From NCBI RefSeq assembly GCF_007997015.1, contig NZ_VOSM01000016.1, positions 1 to 64,000 of the forward strand: a stretch of DNA of 64,000 nt, given 5' to 3'. A program made the translations under genes and the position numbers. The DNA is from Lujinxingia vulgaris (GTDB taxonomy: Bacteria; Myxococcota_A; Bradymonadia; Bradymonadales; Bradymonadaceae). Below are positions 20,061 to 27,601 of this stretch, one piece after another (the stretch's first letter is position 1; each line of letters opens with the position of its first letter). The notes under the pieces were generated by a model. That model saw only the letters and a list, made by a program, of their open reading frames with translations. It had not been told where the DNA came from and did not search any database.

Positions 20061-20915
20061 ATGGGCGCGATGAGAGAAGAGCAGGGGCAGGTGGACGACG
20101 AGCTGATGGCGCTGGCGCAGCGGCGCGAGCGGAGCTCGGTGTTGCAGCCGATTTTGATGCTGCTTGTGATCGCGGTGCTGGGGTCGGTGATCAGCGACTG
20201 GCGCAGTGAGATCGCGTACTTTTTTGAGGATAGCGAGCCGGTGGCGCTCGGGGATGTGACGGGCTGGCCGGCGAAGATGCGCGATGAGTCGGGGTGGGAG
20301 CCGCCGGTGGCGCATAACACCTTTGTGAGCCTGGAGGGGGTGCCGTCGAGGCGAAGCGAGGGGGGGGACTGGGAGTTTTTTAAGCTGGTGGGTGGCGAGG
20401 TCTACGTGCAGCGGGAGGGGCGTCTGGCGGGGATGAACGCGCTGGAGCGGGAGATGGCGCTGAGCTCGGATGAGCCCGGGGACAATGATCGCACCTATTA
20501 TGAGGGGCAGGGGCGGCTGCTTTCGTTTGCGTCGAGCGGGGAGCGGCTGGGGGGGCTGAAGCGCTTTTACGGGGAGCGCTACGGGATGGCGTTCTGTGAG
20601 GATTATGACGCGGCGGGGTTGGAGCGGCTGGCCGAGGAGCGGCGAGAGACGATTCGGCGTAACTGGACGGCGCGCTACCGCGAGGCGAGTGAGGAGGAGC
20701 GGGCCGAGGAGGGGTGGACGGAGCGGGCGACGGAGGCCGAGGTTGAGCAGGTCTTTGAGAGTGAGCCGCTCTGCGTCAACGCCTACTTTGTGCAGGACGG
20801 GCGCCGTCCGGTCGACCACTGGTGGTACGCGGTGATGGCGCTCCTGATGGGGCTTCTGGCGGCGTACAACGTGTACAAGTTGGTGCGCTGGGCCCGGGCC
20901 TGGGTGCGGGGCTGA
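20061..20915 (+). CDS. two-TM membrane protein of unknown function
   Basis: This is a 284-residue protein with a short cytoplasmic N-terminus, one membrane segment at about residues 28-46 (VLQPILMLLVIAVLGSV), a roughly 200-residue hydrophilic domain and a second membrane segment near the end (WWYAVMALLMGLLAAYNVY). The central domain, rich in Glu, Arg and Trp, probably faces the periplasm. It includes two Cys residues (in MAFCED and EPLCVN) that could form a disulfide. AGGG lies five bases before the ATG; an alternative ATG is at 20070. No family is recognised. A promoter-like pair ends 47 bases upstream. Confidence 0.75.
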   Translation: MGAMREEQGQVDDELMALAQRRERSSVLQPILMLLVIAVLGSVISDWRSEIAYFFEDSEPVALGDVTGWPAKMRDESGWEPPVAHNTFVSLEGVPSRRSEGGDWEFFKLVGGEVYVQREGRLAGMNALEREMALSSDEPGDNDRTYYEGQGRLLSFASSGERLGGLKRFYGERYGMAFCEDYDAAGLERLAEERRETIRRNWTARYREASEEERAEEGWTERATEAEVEQVFESEPLCVNAYFVQDGRRPVDHWWYAVMALLMGLLAAYNVYKLVRWARAWVRG

Positions 20916-20970
20916 AGCTCGGCGCGGGCCGGGGGAGTGGGGGCAATCCTATCCGAGCGTTCAGGCTTGA

Positions 20971-21000
20971 TTGACGCTTGGAAGGCGGCGGCCTTATGAT
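20971..21000 (+). promoter_or_regulatory. sigma70-like promoter of the FHA gene
   Basis: TTGACG (20971-20976) and TATGAT (20995-21000) are separated by 18 bases; both hexamers match the consensus at five of six positions. Transcription would start near 21007, so coding must begin after that point, which supports the GTG at 21079. Confidence 0.65.
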
Positions 21001-21078
21001 GCGGCGTCGAATGAGCAAGGCAGCTTCACGGGCAGATCGAGCAGATCGAAAAGAGCGACGAGCGCAGGAGTAGTGGCG

Positions 21079-22938
21079 GTGGCGAAGCTTGTGTACACGG
21101 ACGCGTCTGGCAGAGAGATGAGCGTGGAGCTGGGGCCTCAGGCCCCGGTGGTCTCGATCGGGCGAGCGACAGATTGCACGATTCGCTCCAATCGAAAGAG
21201 CGTCTCGAGGCATCACGCGGAGTTCCATTATTCGAATGGACGCTACGAGATCGTCGATCTCAACAGCTCCAACGGCACCTACCTGATGATCAACGACGAG
21301 CGTAAGCCGATTACGTCGTCGGAGTTTTTGCAGGATCAGGATGAGGTGTGGTGCGGGGACTTCATCCTGCGTTTTTATCAGGATGCCAGCCAGCAGCCGG
21401 CGGCGTCTGCGCCGCAACTCAACGGCAATTATGGCGCCGGGGGCGGTGGTCTGGAGGTGGAGCAGGGCTACGGGGCCAACCGCGTCACCCAGGACTTTGG
21501 TCAGGAGGAGATGGGGGGCTTTGGCCAGGGTGGGTTTGGCCCGGGCCAGAATCAAAACCCGAACCCGAACCCGAATCCGAACCAGGGCGGCGCGCCGAGC
21601 GGCTTTGGCCAGAACCCTTACGATTCGGGCATGGGTGCGGGGCAGCCTCAGGGCGGCGGTCAGAACGGCTTTGGCCAGAACCCCTACGACTCGGGCATGG
21701 GTGCGGGCCAGGGTGGGTTTGGTCAGAACGGCTTTGACCAGGGTGGCTTCGATCAAGGAAACGACGATGATGGGGGCGGCGTCAGCTTTGGCGTGAGCGC
21801 CGGGGGCGGGCAGTACGCCGGGCTCAATGAGCCTTCGGCGGGCTATGATGATGTGCTGGAGATCGATCCGCGGGAGCTGGCCAGTGAGGTCAGTGAGGTG
21901 GATCCTTACGCTGGCGGTGGCGCAGGCGGCGTCGATGTGGCGCGCCTTCAGGAAGAGAAGCGGGCCATTGAGGAGCTTGCGGCGCGCCAGGCCGATGAGC
22001 TTGAGGGGCTTCGCCGCCAGCTCGAAGAAGCGCAGATCGCTGCGCAGCAGGGCGGCGGTGGTGATGGCGAGGCCGAGCGCTTGAGCACCGAGCTCCGAGA
22101 GGCCCTTGAGGAGAAAGAGCGCTTGAGCGCCGAGCTCCGAGAGACCCGCGAGGCCTCCCAGGAGGCGATCATCGAGCGGGAGCGGGGCGAAGATCTCGAT
22201 CGCCGCCTGCAGGAGGCCACCGCGCGCATCGACGAGCTGCGCGCGCGGGCCGAGACGGCCGAGTCGCAGCTGGAGGCGCGCGGTGGCGATGTCGATCTTC
22301 TGGAGCGGGAGCTTGAGCGCGCCCAGGAAGAGCTGCGTGCGGCCCGCGGCGGCGGTCAGGCCCGCGAGGAGCTGGAGGCCGCCCGCAAGGAGGCCGCTCG
22401 CCAGGAGCGTCTGCTCGGGGAGTTCGAGCGGCGCAACCGCGACCTGCAGGCCGAGCAGGTGGAGCTCAACGCCGAGATCGAGGCGCTGCGTGCGGCGGCA
22501 GTCGACGCCGGCGGTCGGCTGGAGGCGGCGCAGGCCGAGCTTGCCAGCCTTGGCGAGGAGCTCGAGGGGCTGCGCGCCGAGCGCGACACGCTCCAGGGGC
22601 GCGCAGAAGCTGCCGAGGGCGCCCTGGAAGAAGCGCGCGCAGCGCGCGCTTCACTCGAATCTCTGGAGCGCGATCTGCGCGGGGAGATCGAGGGCTTGAA
22701 GCAGCGCCTCAAACTTGAGCGGGAGCGCGCGCGCGGCAGTGAGGCCGCCGGGCCGGCCTTTGATGCCGGTGCGTTGCGCGCGAAGATGGAGAGCCTCGAC
22801 CGCATCGTCGACGCGATTGAGCGCACCGATCTGCAACCCCTCTCGACGGTGGACCGTGTGCGCTTACAGTCAGCCATCCGCGATACCGCGCCGCGCCGCA
22901 CGCTCAAAGAGATGATGGACGCGCTCAGCGAAGGCTAA
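21079..22938 (+). CDS. FHA domain protein with long coiled coil
   Basis: This protein of about 619 residues has three parts. An N-terminal FHA phosphothreonine-binding domain (residues 1 to about 100) shows SIGRATDCTI, SVSRHHAEF and LNSSNGTYL. A flexible Gly/Gln/Asn-rich linker (about 105-270) includes near repeats of FGQNPYDSGMGAGQ. A heptad-rich coiled coil (about 285-570, Glu/Arg/Ala/Leu) leads to a short C-terminal helix domain. I start it at the GTG at 21079, eight bases after AGGAG, because the promoter overlaps the ATG at 20971. FHA domains read Ser/Thr kinase output, and a Ser/Thr kinase lies 5 kb away, so a scaffold role in kinase signalling or cell-polarity organisation is plausible but unproven. 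Confidence 0.88.
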   Translation: MAKLVYTDASGREMSVELGPQAPVVSIGRATDCTIRSNRKSVSRHHAEFHYSNGRYEIVDLNSSNGTYLMINDERKPITSSEFLQDQDEVWCGDFILRFYQDASQQPAASAPQLNGNYGAGGGGLEVEQGYGANRVTQDFGQEEMGGFGQGGFGPGQNQNPNPNPNPNQGGAPSGFGQNPYDSGMGAGQPQGGGQNGFGQNPYDSGMGAGQGGFGQNGFDQGGFDQGNDDDGGGVSFGVSAGGGQYAGLNEPSAGYDDVLEIDPRELASEVSEVDPYAGGGAGGVDVARLQEEKRAIEELAARQADELEGLRRQLEEAQIAAQQGGGGDGEAERLSTELREALEEKERLSAELRETREASQEAIIERERGEDLDRRLQEATARIDELRARAETAESQLEARGGDVDLLERELERAQEELRAARGGGQAREELEAARKEAARQERLLGEFERRNRDLQAEQVELNAEIEALRAAAVDAGGRLEAAQAELASLGEELEGLRAERDTLQGRAEAAEGALEEARAARASLESLERDLRGEIEGLKQRLKLERERARGSEAAGPAFDAGALRAKMESLDRIVDAIERTDLQPLSTVDRVRLQSAIRDTAPRRTLKEMMDALSEG

Positions 22939-23077
22939 AGCGTGGCAGCCCGGGGAGTAGGTTGGGAGGGCGCGGAGGTTATGCTCTGCAGCCCCGGTGC
23001 GTGAGGGGCGATGAAGACTGGATCTTATGGCGGCGCGCCCACCTTTGAGGGGGCGCCGGCCTTTGCCTGGCGATGCG

Positions 23078-23968
23078 ATGACTGCTTACGACTTCGACTT
23101 TCTCAAATACATCAACCGACAGAATCAGGGGCGAAGCGGTCGCGATGAGAAGACCGGCTTTGGCGAGTACGCCTTCGCCGGCGATCTGCGCGTGTTGCGC
23201 CGCCTCGATCGCCTGCGCCCGGTGCGCATCGTGGTCGAGGCCACGGTGCGATTCTGGAAGGCGGTGCAGAAAAACGCGCTCCTGGGGAGCAGCGTCAAGG
23301 TCAACCGCCGGCAGTTCCCGGAGCTGCATAACCTGGTGGTGGAGTGCGCCGAGACGCTTGATATCGCCGTGCCCACCGTCTACGTGGCGCAGAACCTGGC
23401 GAGCCTCAACGCGGGCACCTACGGCACCGATGATGAGGCCTTTATCGTGCTCAACTCCGCGCTGGTCGATCGCTTGAGCGCCGAGGAACTCAAGTTTGTG
23501 ATCGGCCATGAGTGCGGCCACATCCAGAACAACCACGTGGTCTACCACACCGCGGCGAACTTCCTCTCCCAGGGTGTCATCACCTTTGTGAAGTGGGCGG
23601 CGGTGCCCGCGCGTCTGGCGCTCAACGGCTGGAGTCGGCGCGGGGAGATCACCTGCGATCGGGCCGGGCTTATCTGCTGCCGCGACGAGCAGGTCGCGCT
23701 CAAAGTGATGATGAAGCTCGCGCTGGGCAGTGAGAAACTTTTTGAACAGATCGATCTCGACGAATACTTAAGTCAGGTCGATGGCATCAAAGAAGGCGTG
23801 GGGCGTTTTCAAGAATACCTGGCCTCGCACCCCTACCTTCCCAAGCGGGTGCAGGCGCTGCAGCTTTTCGCAAAAAGCGCGTATTTCCGCGAGCTTATTG
23901 GCGAGCGTGGTGGCGAGGCGCTCGATGAGGTTGACAGAGACGTCGAGAAAGTCATACAAGTGATGTGA
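23078..23968 (+). CDS. M48 family zinc metallopeptidase
   Basis: This is a peptidase of about 296 residues. The zinc site HECGHIQNNH (HExxH) lies at about residue 145, and a third ligand, Glu, is in RRGEITCDRAG about 50 residues on; both fit Ste24/HtpX-type M48 enzymes. The stretch between (FLSQGVITFVKWAAVPARLAL) is hydrophobic enough to associate with the membrane. The start at 23078 is chosen because the frame upstream is Arg/Pro-rich and unlike the family; no good ribosome site is visible. M48 enzymes degrade or trim membrane and lipoprotein substrates. Its 3' end is followed by an 11-base imperfect hairpin (23969-24005), then by the candidate structured RNA. Confidence 0.88.
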   Translation: MTAYDFDFLKYINRQNQGRSGRDEKTGFGEYAFAGDLRVLRRLDRLRPVRIVVEATVRFWKAVQKNALLGSSVKVNRRQFPELHNLVVECAETLDIAVPTVYVAQNLASLNAGTYGTDDEAFIVLNSALVDRLSAEELKFVIGHECGHIQNNHVVYHTAANFLSQGVITFVKWAAVPARLALNGWSRRGEITCDRAGLICCRDEQVALKVMMKLALGSEKLFEQIDLDEYLSQVDGIKEGVGRFQEYLASHPYLPKRVQALQLFAKSAYFRELIGERGGEALDEVDRDVEKVIQVM

Positions 23969-24012
23969 GCTTTTGAGAGGCGAAAAGTGCAATGCTCTCA
24001 AAGGCTTATAAG

Positions 24013-24318
24013 CCCGCGCAAGGCGCGGCGAGGAGTCAGTATTCGTCGTTCGTACGCCCTGAAGGTTGGGTGCTTCATCCCGGCGATGCTCGGGTCTCCA
24101 GAGTTGAACACCGCGAGGAATCGACCATCGGAGGTCGAGGGAGGGCATCGGGCGCACAGCGTCCCGGTGTTCAGACCTCGGCTCACCCGGTGGTGCCGAC
24201 GGCCTTGTGGGGAGTCAACCAGGTGCGATCCGACACGGGGATGAGCCATGCCACAACCCACAGGTGCTGCGAGACTACGGCGGAAGATCGTCCTCGCCCG
24301 ATCCTTGCGCGGGTTTTT
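24013..24318 (+). ncRNA. candidate structured non-coding RNA
   Basis: The 400-base gap before the dynamin gene is not coding but folds strongly. CCCGCGCAAGG (24013-24023) pairs perfectly with CCTTGCGCGGG (24303-24313), which is followed by five T residues. Nested inside, GGCGAGGA (24027-24034) pairs with TCCTCGCC (24291-24298), TTGTGG (24205-24210) with CCACAA (24251-24256), TGAACACCG (24105-24113) with CGGTGTTCA (24165-24173), and TCGACC with GGTCGA (24121-24138). A TATAAG at 24007-24012 might be a -10 element. It lacks the conserved cores of RNase P, tmRNA and SRP RNA. A diverged 6S-type RNA or a new RNA class is possible. The adjacent gene starts 50 bases later, so a cis-regulatory leader is also possible. 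Confidence 0.6.
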
Positions 24319-24367
24319 ATTTCAGGGCCGTGGGTCCACGGTGATGATGCGATAATCAGGAGGATGG

Positions 24368-26137
24368 ATGACGCAGCAAGCTGAGGCAGAGGCGCAGGTG
24401 AGCGTCAACCGGGGGCATGTCAGCGGTTACCTCGATGAGCTGGCGGAGATGGCTCAGCGCAGCGGGTTGCGCTCGATCCACCAGGAGGTGGTCGAGGAGC
24501 GGCTTCCGGCGCTGGAGCGCGGTCAGGTCTCGCTGGTGGTGTTGGGGGAGTTCAACCACGGCAAGTCCACGGTGGTCAACGCCCTGCTGGGTCAGGAGGT
24601 GCTGCCGATGGGTATCACGCCGACCACCGCGGTGATCACCCATCTTGTGCATGCCGATGCGCCGCGCGCGGCGATCAAGGAGCGGCGCGGCGGGGAGCTG
24701 CGCGAGGTCAGCTATGAGGGCCTTGGCGAGCTGATTCGCCACGAGGAAGAGAGCTCCGAGGAGCCCGAGTATGTGGAGATCGGCTACCCTAACGATTTTT
24801 TGAGCGAGGGGCTGATCCTGGTGGACACGCCCGGGGTCAACGACATCTCGCGCCAGAAGGTGGAGATCACCTACGGGTACCTGCCCCGCGCCGATGTGAT
24901 CTTGTATGTGCTCGACGCCACGCAGGTGCTCAAGAAGAGCGAGGTCAGCTTTATTCGCGACCGGCTCTTAAAGGCCAACCGCGACCGCATCCTCTTTGTG
25001 CTGGGCAAGCTCGACGCGCTCAGCGAGGAGGAGGCAAAGGAAGTTGAGGCCTACGCGCGCCAGCGCCTGGAGACGTTGATCGGGCCGGTGGAGTTGTTTG
25101 CGTTCTCGGCCCGCGCGGCGCTCGACGCCCAGAAGAAGGGGCAGGCGCCGTCCGGTGAGTTTGAGGCGTTTCGGCAGTACGTGCAGCAGTTTGTGCGCGA
25201 GCGCAAAGAGGCCATCGTGCTCGACAGCGCGCTGGGCGGGGCGCTGCGGATTGCGGCGATGATCGAGCAGAACCTGGCGATCAAACGTCAGGGTTACCGA
25301 CTGGAGCAGGCCGAGCTGGAGGAGCGCATCCGCGCGGTGCACGCCCGGCTTAAAGAGAGCCGGCGGGTGATCAGCGAGAACCTCGATCGGGTCGATGAGC
25401 GCAGCGCCGGCATCGCGGCGACCGCGCGCCATAACCTGCGGGTTTTTGCCGACGGCTTTGCCGAGGCGCTGCCGGTGCAGGTGGAGCGGGCCGAGGCCAA
25501 AGACGTCAAACGCTACCTCTCGCGCTGGATCCAGGACACTTTTCAGAAGTGGCTCGAAGACGAGGGCCAGGAGATCGCGCAGGGGCTCGAAACGCTGGCC
25601 GAAGAGACGATCGAGGTCACCAACCAGTCGATGCGCGAGGTGGTCGGAGCGCTGCGCGAGGAGCTGGGGATGGGCGAGGGCCTGGATCTGGAGATCGACA
25701 CAATCGGCTATGATGTGAGCGTGTTTGCGCTGGGGACGCTGGGGGTTTCGGTGTGGCTTTTTGCCAACGCGCTTGTGGGTGGGGTGCTCACGCTGGCCAC
25801 GCCCATTCTGGCGATGGTGCTCAAAGGCAAGGGCGATGAGCGGCTGAAAGATCGCGCCAAAGAAGAAGGTGCGACGGCGATCCGCGAGGCCACCGAGGCC
25901 ATTGAGGCGGAGCTGATGCGCATGATTCACAGCTACAGCGATCGGCTCAAAGAGTTTATTGAGCACGCCGGCGATCGTCTCTACGGCCAGATTGAGGAGG
26001 CGCTGGAGCAGGTGCAGACCGACCGTGAGGCTGAGGGCGACCGCGACAAGCTCATCTCTGAGGTCGACGCGCGCGCCGAAGAGGTGCGCCGGCTCGCGCG
26101 CATGATCAAGGCGACGCGCGAGCGGCTGGTGGTGTGA
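24368..26137 (+). CDS. bacterial dynamin-like GTPase
   Basis: This 589-residue protein has a Dynamin_N GTPase domain: G1 GEFNHGKST near residue 58, the switch-region Thr in ITPTTA, G3 VDTPGVND near 155, and G4 LGKLD near 215. Long helical stalk regions follow (about 290-440 and 500-589), with a hydrophobic paddle-like segment at about 455-490 (LGVSVWLFANALVGGVLTLA) that could insert into membrane. Bacterial dynamin-like proteins remodel or protect membranes, and some act in stress or phage resistance. AGGAGG lies six bases before the ATG. It is encoded directly after the candidate structured RNA. No second dynamin gene is adjacent, although many systems use a pair. Confidence 0.9.
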   Translation: MTQQAEAEAQVSVNRGHVSGYLDELAEMAQRSGLRSIHQEVVEERLPALERGQVSLVVLGEFNHGKSTVVNALLGQEVLPMGITPTTAVITHLVHADAPRAAIKERRGGELREVSYEGLGELIRHEEESSEEPEYVEIGYPNDFLSEGLILVDTPGVNDISRQKVEITYGYLPRADVILYVLDATQVLKKSEVSFIRDRLLKANRDRILFVLGKLDALSEEEAKEVEAYARQRLETLIGPVELFAFSARAALDAQKKGQAPSGEFEAFRQYVQQFVRERKEAIVLDSALGGALRIAAMIEQNLAIKRQGYRLEQAELEERIRAVHARLKESRRVISENLDRVDERSAGIAATARHNLRVFADGFAEALPVQVERAEAKDVKRYLSRWIQDTFQKWLEDEGQEIAQGLETLAEETIEVTNQSMREVVGALREELGMGEGLDLEIDTIGYDVSVFALGTLGVSVWLFANALVGGVLTLATPILAMVLKGKGDERLKDRAKEEGATAIREATEAIEAELMRMIHSYSDRLKEFIEHAGDRLYGQIEEALEQVQTDREAEGDRDKLISEVDARAEEVRRLARMIKATRERLVV

Positions 26138-26159
26138 GCGCCCGGCCGGCGAAGAGGCG

Positions 26160-26813
26160 TTAGAAGCCCTGCATAAAGGGGTTGTAGCGCTTCTCCTGGC
26201 CGATGGTCGTGGCCGGACCATGGCCGGGGAGCACTTGCGTCGCATCGGGCAATTGCTTGAGGCGCTCCAGCGACGCGCGCATCTGCTCGATGCTGGAGCC
26301 GGGCAGGTCGACGCGGCCGATGCTCCCGGCGAAGAGCACGTCGCCGCCAAAAAAGAGACCGAGCTCCTTAAAGTAGAAGCCGACCGAGCCCGGGCTGTGC
26401 CCGGGTACGTGAAGAACCTCCGCCTGGAGATCGCCCACCTTCAGGGTCTGGCCGTCGCTTAAGTCGTGATCGATGGGGGGAAGATCGCCCAGCGCCGCAA
26501 AGCCAAACATCTGCGCTTGCTGCGGCGCGGCGCGGTAAAGCGGCATGTCGTCGGGGTGCATGTAGACCGGCACGCCGCTGGCCTGCGCGATCTCCGGGAG
26601 TCCGGCGATATGATCGATATGGGCGTGGGTCTGCCAGACGGCTTTGAGGGTAAGTTCTTGATCTTTAAGGTCTTTTAAGACCGTCTGGGCCTGGCCGCCG
26701 GCGTCGATGAGCACGGCCTCATTTGTGCGCGTGCAGGCGATGGCGTAGATAGAGGTCTGCAGGGGGCCGACGACCCAGGTCAGGATCGTGGGGGCAGGAG
26801 AGGTCTCACGCAT
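26160..26813 (-). CDS. MBL-fold metallo-hydrolase (glyoxalase II-like)
   Basis: This 217-residue hydrolase of the metallo-beta-lactamase fold shows the metal-binding motif THAHIDHIAG, the second His in HVPGHSPGSVGF and the bridging Asp in GGDVLFAGSIGR. It is the compact form (YcbL/PksB type) lacking the long C-terminal domain of classical glyoxalase II. It probably hydrolyses a thioester such as S-lactoylglutathione or a similar compound; this is inference from the subfamily. The gene diverges from the deoxynucleoside kinase gene, with an 84-base shared upstream region, and converges with the dynamin gene. Confidence 0.88.
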   Translation of the reverse strand: MRETSPAPTILTWVVGPLQTSIYAIACTRTNEAVLIDAGGQAQTVLKDLKDQELTLKAVWQTHAHIDHIAGLPEIAQASGVPVYMHPDDMPLYRAAPQQAQMFGFAALGDLPPIDHDLSDGQTLKVGDLQAEVLHVPGHSPGSVGFYFKELGLFFGGDVLFAGSIGRVDLPGSSIEQMRASLERLKQLPDATQVLPGHGPATTIGQEKRYNPFMQGF

Positions 26814-26897
26814 GGGTGGGTCCGAAGAAGCTGAAGTTAAGGCCCTGTTGCGGGCCGATGAATGGTGTTGGTGGCGCCGGGCGCCAAAAGAGAGACG

Positions 26898-27581
26898 ATG
26901 ACACAGCCACAGGATACTCGCCAGATCATCGAGGTCGACCGCACCTCCGAGCTGGGCCGGGAGGCCGCCGGCAAGCGCCGCTACATCGCGGTGGCCGGCA
27001 ATATCGGCGCCGGGAAAAGCTCGCTGGTCGAGTTTTTATGCCAGCGCTACGACATCAAGCCCTACTTCGAGCCCAACGAGGAGAACCCCTACCTCGAGGA
27101 CTTTTACGCGAACATGAAGCAGTGGAGTTTTGCCAGCCAGATCTACTTTCTGACGGCGAAGTTCAAGCTGCACCTCGACCTCGACCAGACCGCGCACAGC
27201 GTGATTCAGGATCGCACGATCTGGGAAGATGCCGAGATCTTTGCGGAGAACCTCTACCGCAAAAAACTGATGACGGAGCGCGATTATCGCACCTACCGCC
27301 AGCTTTACGAGGCGGTGCACTCGCAGATTCAGCCCCCGGATCTGATGATCTACCTGCGCTGCCCGATCCGCGCGGTTAAAAAGCGCATCAAGCTGCGGGG
27401 CCGAGAGATGGAAAAGAACATTCCGACGGCGTATCTCAAGCAGCTCGATAAGCTCTACGAGGGGTGGATCGCCAACTACGATCTCTCACCGGTGGTGATC
27501 ATCCCCAGCCACGAGCTCGACTATGTGACGGATCTGGTGGATTGCCACGACATCCTCACCACGATCGAGAAGTACCTCTAA
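26898..27581 (+). CDS. deoxynucleoside kinase
   Basis: This kinase of about 227 residues belongs to the dCK/dGK family, which phosphorylates deoxynucleosides in the salvage pathway. Visible are the P-loop AGNIGAGKSS near residue 25, substrate-site residues in YFEPNEENPYLEDFY, the DRTIWED block (family D/E-R-S/T motif), and the YLRCP segment leading into the Arg-rich lid KKRIKLRGRE. I start at 26898, since the upstream frame has no family similarity. Base specificity cannot be read reliably. It converges with the Ser/Thr kinase gene 20 bases on; a short CTGGC/GCCAG stem lies between them without a T run. Confidence 0.9.
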   Translation: MTQPQDTRQIIEVDRTSELGREAAGKRRYIAVAGNIGAGKSSLVEFLCQRYDIKPYFEPNEENPYLEDFYANMKQWSFASQIYFLTAKFKLHLDLDQTAHSVIQDRTIWEDAEIFAENLYRKKLMTERDYRTYRQLYEAVHSQIQPPDLMIYLRCPIRAVKKRIKLRGREMEKNIPTAYLKQLDKLYEGWIANYDLSPVVIIPSHELDYVTDLVDCHDILTTIEKYL

Positions 27582-27601
27582 AACGAGTGGGGGGGCTGGC
27601 T

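Noticed and set aside
24013-24318. RNase P RNA, tmRNA or SRP RNA
   Set aside because: The conserved GAGGAAAGTCC, tRNA-like ends with tag frame, and the GGTCAGG/GGAAGGAAGCA segments are all absent. 6S RNA is not excluded, because its sequence is poorly conserved.
26160-26813. Beta-lactamase
   Set aside because: It has the shared metal fold only; motifs and length match glyoxalase II-like hydrolases.
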